Part shown: positions 1-13,600 of the stretch, in pieces
Layout: each line of letters starts with the position of its first letter
Numbering within the stretch: position 1 is the stretch's first letter
Source: Psococerastis gibbosa
Lineage: Eukaryota > Arthropoda > Insecta > Psocodea > Psocidae
NCBI GenBank assembly: GCA_963971405.1
Contig: OZ020488.1
Location: 43,134,888 to 43,198,887 of the forward strand
Direction: 5' to 3'
Length of the DNA: 64,000 nt
Translations under genes and position numbers: made by a program
The notes under the pieces: model-generated
Told to the model about the DNA's origin: nothing
Databases searched by the model: none
What the model saw: the letters and a program-made list of their open reading frames with translations, nothing else

Positions 1-80
1 AATATGAGACACCAAAAAAATTGGGCCATCATAACATGCCACCCTCATTATATACATATATATATATATTTTTTTTACAG

Positions 81-250
81 CTTGGAGGTTGGGTGGACGA
101 GCTTAGACAAGAGTTACAAAATGCTGACGGACCTGAAAGCTTAGAAGCTGCAGAACAGCTGTTGGAACAGTGCGCTCAGCAGCGGGATTCTTCTCTAGAA
201 GCTTGTGCGCGAACCAAGGCGCAAGGACAGACGTTACTGCAGGAACTTAG
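81..250 (+). CDS. trio: Trio exon a: spectrin-repeat helices
   Basis: The exon follows a polypyrimidine tract and TTTTTTACAG and ends at CTTAG|GTAAG. It opens in codon phase 0 and leaves two bases over. It encodes amphipathic helix ([20 protein letters not shown]), typical of a Trio spectrin repeat. Three degenerate copies of its 3' edge follow directly in the intron. The next exon is 26.8 kb away, but its phase fits exactly. Confidence 0.85.
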
Positions 251-3041
251 GTAAGTTTTCATAGAAGGTTAGAAGCTGTAGAAAGCCCGATAGTGGGACT
301 CTTCTTTAAAAGAGTGTGGGTGAATCAAGGCGCAGGGACAGACGTTACTGCAGGAACTTAAGTAATTTTTTATAGAAGGTTAGAAGCTGTAGAAAGCCCG
401 ATAGTGGGACTCTTCTCTAAAAGAGTGTGGGTTAATCAAGGCGCAGGGACAGACGTTACTGCAGGAACTTAAGTAAGTTTTCATTGAACGTTAGAAGCTG
501 TAGAAAGCCCGATAGTGGGACTCTTCTTCTCTAAAAGAGTGTGGGTGAATCAAGGTGCAGGGACAAACGTTACTGCAGGAACTTTGGTAAGTTTTGAACT
601 GGGGCGAGTGTACCATAGAAACTTAGAAGCTGTAGAAAGCTCATGGGGCTAGTGTTATTAGGGTTTATTGTGCTCGTCCCTGCCTGGATCCCTAGGGATA
701 TTTTGGAAGCCACGGATTCCAGCAGCAGTAGATAAGTAGCGTAACCCTATTCACTATAAAACATTCACCAAGACACCGTGCAGCACCACACGAAACAGTA
801 CATATTATATTAGGTCTACCTACAGTACTACACCTCCACCGAATAAGCAGAGTACGGTAGGCTTATTAAAACATATATTCTCTAGTATCTTATATACTGT
901 AGTCCACTCCTCATACCTAACCCGCACGAGCGTAATTTGAAGTCCCTTTAGCAATTAGTTTGTTAGCATACGCCCCTGCAGTGAATTAGGTATTTATTTA
1001 TTTATTAGTAAGCTATCGTAGACCGCCACAAGGACCTTATTCTTCTTCAAGTCACAGCCGGATGGCTGGTTAGCAGCAACATGTGACTTCGATGCCTCGA
1101 ATTATACATGGTTGCTGGTTCTTGGGATGCCACTTGGGCCTATAATGCGGTGGTTTCCCCTTGCCTTCCGCATCCTATGCCGTTGACCGTCACTTGTTGC
1201 CAGGATCCAGTTCGTCCGCCTTTAGGGAGCTTTTCGTCTCCCATGGACAAGAGGGTGCCCATGCCCTAACTTTGACCGAACCCCACTCGGTACCTGCCTG
1301 TGTTAGCCGTCATTGAATGTTGACGCTGCCCGCCCCTCACCGCGAGGAGGTATAGGTCAGGAGTTTGCTGAGGGGCTTATTACAGGTACAAAACCGCCCA
1401 GCGGAATAACGTACAGATAGGTGGGATATGTCGCGTGGATTGAACCACTCGCCGGAGCAAGAGGGAAAACAATGGCCGAGCTCAAGGCGTTAGCGTCCGA
1501 CCGGGGTGAGTTCAGAAAATGGGTTCGGGGCGACCCCCCTCCCCACCCCCGCCGTGCCAGGCGGCACTATGGGGGAAGAAGAAGAAGAGGAATGATATTT
1601 CGCGTATTGCCAGAGTTAAAAGTTTCACGGAAAATCCCCTGCACTAAAACTATGAAATTCCTCGTAGTACAATACGAAGTATGAAATACTAATTGAACCG
1701 ACCAAATCATAGATAACTTAATTATTAAATTAAATAAAAAATAAAAAGCAACCTATTTTCAGCTAAACCAGGGGTGGCCAATTCCTTTTAATTCTGTTCT
1801 GCATCAGTTTCAAGTATTTACTAAGGTAATCTAATTATGGCATTTCTACTAGAATGAAAGTAAATTGATTGGCATTTATTGGTGCAGACACGGTCCACTG
1901 GTTATCGACATTACTGGGACATTCCCACCGTGGCTTCTCCGTCAGTAGTTGTCTCTATGGCATGTAGAAACTTTCCTCCTAGATCCTTCTTCTGAGGTCA
2001 CAATCTCAACGATTGGTTGACAGTAACTCCCTGCATATTATCCTCCAGCTCTCTTGGTCCTGCGTCTTCCACTTCAGCTCTTGGTACGTTCGAGCTCCTG
2101 CGTCCTCCTTCAGTTGATCCATGAATTCCTTTTTCGGCCGCCCTCTTCTATTGGTTCCTTCCACTGTGCTTCTTCTTTCGAGGTTACAGTCTCAACGATT
2201 GGTTGGCAGCAACTCCCTGCATATCATTCTCCAGCTCTTTTGGTCCTACGTCTTCCTCTCCAGCTCTTGGCACGCTCGAGCTCTTGCGTCCTCCTATGTC
2301 TATATTTTATAGTAATGAACGGTATAATAGGAATGAATAACTTAGTATATAGACGGATAAGTATTGGAAGCTGTGTATAGTAGATTAAAAAAATGTTCCC
2401 GCAACAGTAAATGGTGGGGTATGAACCCACAACCTCCCGTTTCATGACCAGAAACCATCTCTTAGAGTAAACTCACAAGGTCTTCGAAATCTAAGTAGCT
2501 GAAAATACTCTTCTGGACATTTTGTTGTTGTTACGAACGAACCCGAATGGTATATATGACAGTACAGGTATGTCTTGTACCTCATGTGTTTTCCGTTGTC
2601 CATGGGAAGGAGCCACCAATGTGTGCCTAAAAGTGCTCTAAAACTACTACTACATAACCGGTCGCTATAGTTCTATTGTTGTAGTGACAATAGGTAATGA
2701 TGTACTGCTAGGAGGTTGTTTGAACTCGTGTGACTTTGCTAGGTTACCCTGGTCTAGATTCGGTTACGGAAGCTCACACAAGCCTAGGAACTCTTAAGTC
2801 CGAGATCCTCTGTAGTCAATATATATTAAGGTAGCGTCCGAACAGCCTTCTTCTTTTTGTCAGGACATGTAGAGTAGTTGTACATACACCAACTTACACC
2901 CGAAAGGTTGTTGGTTCGAGTCCCACACTTACTACATTTTCTGGCCATGCTTCGGTGGGCATGTAAAGCCTAGTTCCTAGTTGAGTGTAAGAGAGGGATT
3001 TATAGCCCTAACTCCATTAGGTTGGCTTAGTAATAATAATC

Positions 3042-3083
<42 letters not shown>

Positions 3084-6000
3084 TAATTCAATACAATAAT
3101 GCCATGTTACAGCGTTTTCTTCAGTCCATATCGCAAGGCAAGGGCCCGTGTGCGACTTATACTATCTGGCTATGGAGGGAGGGGGGGGGGGTGGAGTGTT
3201 TACGGGGTGGTATACTTTTATGTTGGTAGTAGTTCGGTCTTTATCCATTGTGTAACTGCTCTTTTGAAACAATTGAAGTTTTTTAATGACTTCATTTGGA
3301 TTGGTAGTTTATTGTAATAGGATATGCCTATATATTCAGATTGGTGTTGAGATCTTGTGGTTCGAACAGTTTGTTGTGTGAAAGGATGTGTGTGAAGCCA
3401 TCTTGTGTTGTGTGAGTGTTGTACAGATTTTAAGTTTTGTTTTTGATTGCGTACTAATATTATTGCGTTTTTTATATATAATTGTTTAACGTCTAGGACA
3501 TCCGCTAAAATGTATAGGTCTTTTGTTGGATATAAATAGAACAAAAGTCCATATTTATTTTCAAGCGATGGCGGGATTCCCATTCTTTATATTTTTTATA
3601 AAGATTGATCGCATACAAACAATGAAATCCGAAAAATCTCTTCAGTCAGCCCACTAAAGAACTTAATACTTGTGTCGAGTTACGGCAAGTCTCCGATCGC
3701 ATGCATGCAGAGACTCGCGCAAGTACAGGCACGCTAACACCAAGCCAATGAACACGTTAGTGTCACAAGCATGAGAAGGAATGAAGGTGTGATATCAGCT
3801 ATTTCTTTTACTTCCACGCAAAATCCCGCGGCTAGCCCCGTTCCTGAATCTCATGAGGCTATAACTTCAGAAAATTTCGAATGAGGACCACCCAATTCGG
3901 TGACCTGTGCTGTTTATTCAACAATACGCAGCCGATGAATAATGATTGGAACGAATAACGTATCTATACTGTACTATTTTTCCTAGAACGGCCGCTGTAA
4001 AAAAAAACTTTGGGACTTCGTGCAAAACGTGACTTCCCGCTGAACTGCCGGTTAATAATAGTACAAGTATTAGCCTACGCAACAAAACTTTTACAGCTAG
4101 ATACTCTAGATTCTAGAAAGTTCAGGGTTTTACGATAATGATTTCCTGTCAATTTGGGGGGGGGGGGAGAGTTCTTAACAGCGTTCAGCTAGCCAAGTTT
4201 TGTGTGTTTAGTGTGTGTGTGTGAAGCCATCACTTCTGCCTGTATGCAATATATAATACTTTTGATATTTGTTTACAATGGCCGTAAAATGACACAATTT
4301 TATTCTGCATGCTGACTAACATCTATTAGAATTAATTAATTCGTTTTTCCTAAGTTTTTCTACTTTCTTTTGGATGTAGGCCCCCTGAACCATCCACCAC
4401 GACACACGACTCAACGACATGCAATTAAATCGCATTCAAATAATAAGATGTACATAAATGATCTGTTAAAAAAATTATGTTCCGTTGCGTTAACGCGTTG
4501 AATGCGAAGTGAACACCTTGGAGGCTCACTCAGCAGCAAAGCCCTTGTCGTATCTTCCACTGAAGAAGTCGACGATACCGAAACGTCTGGGGTTAATGCT
4601 ACTTTTCGACCGCGGTCCTCTTGCCCGTATCTTTCTCCTTCACCGATTTAGGTCGTGTCGCTCCTGTTTTTCTCGTTCCTTGATCCCCCTTCGTGTCCGG
4701 AGTGCATCACCAAGTGTCACCTTTAATCGTACCTGATCAACGGGTTGACCCAGGTCAGGTCTAAATGGGTGGCGCACGTCACGAGTTGTCAGGAGATGGG
4801 AGGGAAAGTACACACAGAAGCGGGAAACAGACTGTGAAGTCAATACTGGCCATTGTCACAGCATCCTTATTGTCGGGAACAGAATAGTGTTTAGTGGAAC
4901 AAGTGAGCAATCATTGGGTGAGGATCGTCTGGTAAATTGGAGCAGCGAATCCTGAATAGGTTTTACAACTTTCGTAGAAAATGTTATCAATATTTCCGAA
5001 ATAAAAACAGATGGTGAAGTCAATACAGAACATTGTCCCAGTATCCGTATTGCTGGGAACAGAGTGGAACAAGTGATACAAGTGGTATACTGATGGCTCT
5101 AGGCTAGGAAGTACCAAACCAAGAACAGGCCTTGGCGTCTTTGGTCCTGGGGTTAAATATCTGGAGTCTCTTAGGGAGACAACTATAGTCTTGCAGATTC
5201 TGCAATGAAGGTGCGGAGGACCTGCGATTCGATGCGATGCAATCGCACGAAGAAGAGCAGCATGCTCGGAAAGCTTGCAGTTACATGTAAAAGACCTACC
5301 ACTTCTGAATCCCCTCAAGATCCTGGCTCTCGTGAGGGAGATAGGCCTCGAGAAAGTGATGTAGAAGTGATGTAGATACTTTGTTGTAGGGGGCACAATA
5401 GGCCAATAGGCTTAAGTGCACACAGGTAACACCTGTACCCCAATTTATATTTAAAAAAAAAAAAAAAAAGTGAGCATTAATTGGATGAGGGACGTCTGGT
5501 AAATTAGAGCAGCGATTCTTGAATAGGTTTTACATGCAGCATTCGTAGAAAATGTTTTCCCCCTCCCCCCCCCCCCAAAAAAAAACAGACTTTGAAGTCA
5601 ATAAAGCCTAATGGCACTGCACTCGTATTGTTGGGAACATAATGAAGTCTTACAGAACATGTGAGCAAAATAGTAATGAGGCAAGGAAGCAGTCTATGCC
5701 ACTTGCAACGGAGCCTTTTACAGTTTCATGTTCCCAAATTTGGATTCTCTGACTGGCGTGGATCGCTCGTGATTGAGAGCCTTTATTGTATTAGGTTACG
5801 GTATGTGCTGTCAAATACTTTCATAAATCACAGTCCATTGAGACTATAAAGCGGTTGCTGTCACCACCAGTCGATCCTCCCCTTCAAATCAGCCGCCATA
5901 TGTGTCGCGAAAGCTGACCCGAGGGACTACTTGACCAAATTTATACCCCCACCCCTTTACCCCCCCCCCCCCTTGGTACTGTGTCAATATATTAGGATGA

Positions 6001-9000
6001 CTGGGTTTCATCAACCCACCTGTGACCGGAATTTCCCTATCACGTTTATATGGTAGCTCAACCATTGTATATAGGTGTGGTTTTTACATTATTTGCACAG
6101 TTAAATGGGAATTTTTCCAAATTAAATTTCTTGTGTTAGTGACAATTTCAGCCAATTCCACAATACCAGTCGATATATCGATATTTCCTGTGAATTTTAT
6201 AATTTTTTACAACTTCAAGCAAGCCCCCCCCCCCCTATTTATTATTGCAGTCCTGGTAAGGCCCTGTCAGTGGGTTTCCTGCCACTAAAAAATTTCCATA
6301 TTTATGAATCACGATCGGCACTTACTGTGAAATCTGATTTTTTTGATTTTTTACACCTGTGAGGGTTTGCAATTTTCTCTTTTATCTACGGTAACAAGTA
6401 ACTAGTTTTATAGGGTTTTATTCAAACGGGTCCTAATTCTGTTGAACAATTCCTGTAACTGCAACCAGCAACCCAATTAACCAAATCCTCTCTTTGTTAA
6501 TTCCGCGGAAGTTCCTGATAGTCTTAACTATTGATTAAGCCAAACTCCCTGTTGAGTGGTAAGCTAGAACTTTGGAAATATACTGTACCAGCTGGTTACA
6601 TCTTGTTAGTTAGTTACTAGTTTGTTAGATTTAGGATAACCTAGCATTTTAAAAAATGCTCTTTTGATCCGGTTAGAGCATCATAATCACATAGTCGGAG
6701 AAAAAGGCTTACACCCAACCAATCAGAGTGAAGCCCGCTATTTTGGATTTCTATATAGGAAAGTTGTCTACGGTATTATATCAAGACAAATTGTTAATAT
6801 TTAATACTATAAATATACGTTTAATACGTTAAATATCAAATAGTGCTTGTGACTAGGCGTTATTTTCACTTTTTCACATTTATATTCTGACATTGAGGGG
6901 ACCGGTAGAAGAAGGCGTTATGTAGTATTATGAAAAAATTTAATTTATTTTATCATGGAAGTTGTTATACGGATTCTATTTCGACTTTTTCTATTGGTTG
7001 GGGCAAGCTAGAAGTTCTCAAGTAACCAAGGTTTTTTACCAAAATAGGTTTATATTCATCCCCTCTCCTACCCCCAGAAATCATGATTTTCACGTCATTT
7101 TGTGTCAATTTTATGAGTAAAATCTCAAACATTTCATTTATAACAGAGGGTCTGTTCGCGAGTTACGTTTCAATGTGATTATGATGCTCCGCCCGGATCA
7201 AAAAAGCATCTTTTTTAATATGCCAACCTTTCACTAAATCGAGTCTTCACGAACCCAGTTTTTCCCTAATTTTTAGGTTCAGTGTGTAGTTTCAAATGTA
7301 TTGGCAGCCCTACGGTATTCATTAAAATGCGACCCTCCAAATCAACTAATCGCGTCTTCAGTAACCGAGTTTTACTCTAATGCCGCATACGTATAGTTTT
7401 TGATGTCTTGACAGCTTTCAAATGCGAGCTTCTCTCTAAATCGAGTCTTCACTAACCGAATTTTTCTCTGATACAGTATTATACATTTTCAGATGTGCTG
7501 ACAGCTTGATCGTTATTGATATGAAATTACGTATAGAAGGTATAAAGGGGGCTGTTCCGGGAAGAGGGGGGGGGGCATCCTCGGAAGGAGCCGATAAATT
7601 TAATCGGTGTGGAGGGTTGCTCGGCTCCCCCCGGCCGATCCATCATGTCAAGGGGTTATTGTGATCGCCTTCACCGCTGCTGAATTGTAAAGGATCGCTC
7701 AGCACCTGCTGACGTGACGGAGGAGTGCAGTAACGGGTTAATCATGGAGAAATAGGAAGATGTAGCCCATAAAAGGGAACTGCAGTAGCCTATATAAATT
7801 TCCATTTTTCATTTTTTTTCTTCATAGGGTGATAAAATATGCTGAATTAGGAAAAAGGATGGGTCATGGTTAAATGTCATGTCAGCTATTGTAACTTACA
7901 GTTGTTGAGTTATTTGGCGCGAAATCAGAGAGTTGACCAATTTGATTGTTATTCCGAGTTTTTTGAGTTTAATTTAATAAGAAAGTTATAAGCAAAAGCT
8001 ATGGGATTGATTGTGATGTGTCATTCATGTACTTTTATATACGAGTACTTAACAATACAAGGGGAATATAGAGTTCTTTATAGGAGAGATGGGACATTCA
8101 AGCCCGCCAAAAATATTTCTTGAATTCCTGGGGCCACCAGCCACGTCTTTTCAATGACTGGTCTAGGTAGCCGTGGCAGGTTGAATCCACCAGTGCAGGG
8201 CCTGTTATAAACTGCAGAAAACTTGGGAGTATGCACAGCGTTGGCAGGGGAACAGGGTGTGACCTGATAACGCGCTGAGGCTACCAGTCAGTCTAAGTGC
8301 GTGTCGAGTCACCTCGGATTTAATCGTGTGACTTTTCTATGTTCCCCAAGTGGCTCGGAATCCACTATTATCAGGAAGTCCAACCTATGAGACAACTCCC
8401 TTTCTCCCTGAGGAGAAGGAGTCTGCCCTTTGGGTGCCTCAAATTAATAAACAGACTCACTTTCCCCACATGGCTCATAGGATTGCTTAAACCAGAAATA
8501 CTGAAAGCAGGCGTTGAATGACAGAAAATCCTATATTGAACTCTAGTGCCGCACAGTATACCTAATAGAGACTTTTCAAGGTATCGTGGGACCCGGTCGC
8601 GTAGTGGTTAACCCCCACAAAGCTTTTAACTGACAGTACGATGGCTCGACCCATCAATATTGACATTTTTGCCAATGTCCATTCGGAAACGAAATCACAG
8701 TGATTCCTTATGCATTAGGGCTCGTGTGGACAGTCATGTCACTTTCGATTCTGACAATTTCTCTAATAATATCGTACTCTGGCATAACGCAGCGTATTTG
8801 AAATTAATGCAACTCACGTTGCGTTGTCTTACAGTTCGTTATTTTCGCTTTTGTTATGCCATTTTGAATTCTGATCATAACACAACGTACAATACACATC
8901 AATGATTCCAATCAGCTGTGTCGTTTCTGGATAGAGTGGAACTGGGTTATTAGAGATTTAGTCGGGCTAAGCTAAAAGCTCTCAATTAACCGAGCTAATA

Positions 9001-10663
9001 AAATTAGTTGTTCCCCTTAAGATTTTGCATATTCCCAATAAGAATAAGGGTTAACAACTTGATAATTTGGAAACTATGGAGATTAAGTAGGTTTTTGCTA
9101 AAAACAAAACTTTAACGACATGACATTTTTAAGTAGTTCTCCTTTTGTTAGCGTTACCGTTTTAAATGTCAAATATTGAAAACTGGGTTCTGCCCCATAA
9201 GAGATATGTTGATTGTTTACCATTTACGTGTTTTGACAACGAGTTTTATCGTAAACAATCTACAAATCGCTTATAACTCAGAACCCATGCTTCAGTATCT
9301 GACATTTGAAACGGTAACACCAAAAAAGGAGAACTACTTAAAAATGTTGTCGTTAAGTAACGTTTTGTTATTAGCAATAGCCTGATTAATGTCCATAGTT
9401 TCCATTAATCGCATACAAACAATTTAATGAATGTATCCGATTGACCTCTTCAGTCGCCTCTGTAGGTTAGTACCCGTGTTCAGTTACGACACGTCTCCGA
9501 TCGCATGGCGTGTAGAAACTCGCAAAAGTGCAAACTCGTTACCACCTGGCCATCAAAGTCTTGCACTTGTCGGTGTCGTGAGCAGAAACCTGTCGTAAAT
9601 TTTATGATTATAACGTAAAGCTTTACAAAGGTAAACAAACAAAAAATTAATGCTTTAGTAAAACTTAGTATAATAACTAGTTAGTAAAACCCAAATAATC
9701 GTGAGTCTATCGTCTTTGTCAAAGAAACCCATTGATGTATAAAACCAAGAACGCTTTCGGCAAGAACAACCATCGACAGAGGGATACCCAATGGTTACAC
9801 CTTATCAACGATTCGAGACTTACTCAACCCACCACAGAAGATGTTCACTTCTTATATTGCGTTTGGACGTATCGTAACTTTCAGATCAATCACGGCCTAT
9901 CCGGATTCAATTGTTTCATGAGACTACGTTCTAATTTTATTAGAAATAGAAATTTATTTAACTGTACAAAAACAGCATAAAAAAATTGCATTGTACAATG
10001 ATCCAAACAAAAGATTTCTTTTTCATTTTTAATATTTAGCTTATGAAAAAGCGTTTGATACATAAAACTGACTGATTTATCAAACCACAAAGTAATCAAC
10101 CGCTCTCTTCAATTAATAAACCGTCAATTTTCATCCCCTTTTAAACCTTTGGACCCCTCTCCTTTTACTCCCCCCTCTCCGCCCGCCGGATGAAATCAGG
10201 TTGTCATGAATTTGCAAAAAGTAATTTTCATTAATCAATTATTTCCAACGCCGTATTAGAAGATTACTCCCCCACCATTTATTTTTCATCATAGCGCCTA
10301 CTGCCGACGGATATTGTAACGGACAGCTCATCGAACGTTGGGTTTTATTTTCTAATAAATTTTCGATTTTCGATTTAGATTAAATGATTTATTGTGATCC
10401 TGAAAATCCGCAAAACTGCAAAGGTTTATTTTTCGCTGGGAAGTTCGGGATTTCGCTTATCGGGTTTCCCTTACTACACACCGCAATTCTGTAGTGACTT
10501 GCTAGTGAGTTGCTATTAACAAGAACACTATGCCGAGAATACAACTTGTAAAAAACATGCGTGCCTAAGTTTCACATTAACTTTGTCGTACATTATATTA
10601 GAATCGTACTGTAAGTTAAATATAGTGATATCCTTGAAAGGCTTAGAATTCAAAAAATAAATA

Positions 10664-10694
<31 letters not shown>

Positions 10695-13600
10695 GGAAGG
10701 GGTGGTTTGCAGCTACACATTGTCGACCTGAGTGTTCCGCAGACCGTCACTGGTTCGGAACCACTGATTTATCAGTGTTCACTATTCCCACACCATACAA
10801 ACCCGTAAAATAGTCTTGGCAAGCACCCTTAAACTTCATTCAACTTTTTGCTTTGCAATTTATACATAGTATAAGGAAAGCTTTGTGACGGTCCGAATTT
10901 TCGATTCCGAGATTTCAACGGAATTACATGTTTTGAGGTCCCAGAAACACAAAAAAGTGGTTTTTACGAAATGTCTGTCGCTCTGTCTGTCTGTCTGTCT
11001 GCCTGTCCGTCGCTCTGTCGCTCTGTCTGTCTGTTCATCGATTTCTGGGCAACTACTCGGTTGATTATGATGAAATTCGGCATGTAGGTTCACAGAAATC
11101 ATACCTCGGGATCATTTTTTTATTACGGGCTAACTCAATTTGGGGGGGGGGGGGGGTATTCTCAAAAAACTCCAAAAAAACAAAAAAATCATTTCCCAAA
11201 AATGGCTCCAACGATTTCTTTTAAATTCACATATATTGTTGTCGTTATTAATGTTGACGAAATTTGGGGGGTCGCTTGCCCCTTGATAGTTTGCTTTTGG
11301 GGGTAAAAAAAATAAAAATAACTATATTTTAATGAAAAATGACGAAAAAATATTTTTTCTGCGAACCCTTTCTATCGATGGTTTCTACCTTCAGGCATGT
11401 TTTAGGTGTTAAAGTGAGTAACGAAACGGAACAGGTTACTTTCCCAAAAAACTATTTGGTTTTGTGCAAAAAATAGTTTTTTTGAAAAAATGATAGAAAA
11501 TTCACGCTCAAATGCATTGCGTGCTCTGCCATTATTGCTGTGTGTGTTGTTGTCTGTGTTGGTCTGACCTATCTAGAATTTACGTCACCTCCAGTGACGT
11601 CAGATGGATTGGAAAGTATGTTGGAGTAAACTCGGACCGGTTCTTTTCATTTCTGATGGGGTTATTGAATATTGTTGAAAATAAAATGACCGTAAAAAAA
11701 GCATAAACATTCATTGGCAATTTCAAAAAGTAAATGCTTTTGATCATTTTAGGTTTGAACCGCACGTAAACCTGCATCGAATTGAAACCGCAAAGCTGTA
11801 AATGGGAAAATACGGGAGCTTCTCATCCAGCTTTGGGTTTATTGTTTTTCCCAGCCAATTATCGATTTTCCATTTTGCAGGATTAGAAACCTGAAGGTTT
11901 TGTTAAATTTCTATTATTGTTTTTTTTGTTTTTTTGAGAAAGGAATAATATTGTTTAAGCAACTACCCGAGAGGGAAGACTCGTATCAGTACTTGGTTAA
12001 GTCACTTGTTTCATCGCGTTAATGGTGAACTTGTCTCAGCCGGTGTAGGTTGACATCGAGAATGTATACCAGTTTGGCAATGGCCAAAAATTCATACAGA
12101 AACAATACGAAATAATGTCCGAAATCCATGGGGTCGTCGGCATTGGACAAGCGACCAATAGGCCACTAGAAGTAGACCTAGATTCATATATAAGAGTCCT
12201 TCAGGACCCAAGAGGGATGAGGTTTCCATCATAATAATCAATATAATTTAACAAAGAGTTAGTTGGCTGATGCTGTTTTAATAGTTTGATTGATTGATGT
12301 ATTGACCGTGAGGGGAAGGGGTGACGGTTCGGGAGTGGGTGCTACTTCCATCATCAGTGATAGCCCTGAGAAGGACTGATAGTTTAGTCGTGCTAAGGAC
12401 TGAAGGTTTCTGGACTCGTTCCTCTTGTATTCTACTCTGAATTATGGAGTAAATCGGATTCCCTTGCGGATTTGAATTACCTTTCTCCCGATTGATATGC
12501 AAGCTTCCTAACCACTCGACCACGGCCCTCGCCTCAATCATCAACATAATCAGCTCCAGTTGCTCGGATGTGATATGTTAGCCTAATACCTAATGTCTAA
12601 TGCTTCAACACTGGTTTTAGCCAAATACATAAAAACAAAATCTATACTACCCGACAGTCTTCTTCTTCTGCTTCAAGTTACAGCCGCATGGCTGGTTGGC
12701 AGCAACATGTGACTTCGATGTCTCCACTCCCCTCGATCCTGGCACGCCCTTTTCAGCTCCACGTATGTACATCCTCCATAATTTGCTGCAGATACTACTT
12801 TCTCGGGCGCCCAGGTCGGTCGACGCCTTCTATTGTTTCCTCTATGATACAGCTTACGAAGTTCTCGTGTCGAAGCAAATGTCCAATGTCCAGTGAACTG
12901 TTCTTTTACTAATCGATGCAACGAGAGTTTTTGTTTCGCTTACTCTGGTTAGAACGTCCTCATTTGCAACATGGGCTTGCCAAGGTATCCATAGAATGCG
13001 ACGATAGCAGATATCAAATGCTTCGAGTTTCTTTAGTTGCTCCTCACTTATGCATCACGTTTCACCACCATACAGACTACAGAGCAATGCTCCAAACCAG
13101 GGACTTCACCATTCGTTTTCTTAGTCCAAGGCTTATGTTGTTCGACTCAAAAATTTTAGATTTTTTGTTGAAAGCCACTTTTACTTGTTGCACTCCGACC
13201 GTCTATCTATCTAAAGCTGGCCATTCACGAGGGCTCCAAACGGACTCGCGCCAAGCCAAATGACGCGTCCTGTTAGAGCGCCATTTGGAGGGGTCATCAC
13301 GACTACGCTGAACCAGTCGCTCCAAATCTTTCAAATTGTACAGTGTAAAAGTACCTTTTCCATATCGTCACATTGTATAATTTGAAAGATTTGGAGCGAC
13401 TGGTTCAGCATAGTCATGATGATCCCTCTAAATGGCGTTAACGCCAAATGGAACAGGACGCGCTATTTGGCTTGGCGCGAGTCCGTTTGGAGCCCTCGTG
13501 AATGGCTAGCTTTATAGGCTGCATAAGAAATCCAGACATTCGTGTCTTCTGCAATGAATATCAACAAAACGCGTTGTTTACTAACAAAACTCCTCGATGT

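Noticed and set aside
12916-13263. 115-codon plus-strand open frame
   Set aside because: The minus strand here encodes reverse transcriptase remnants; the plus frame is incidental and runs into a foldback element.
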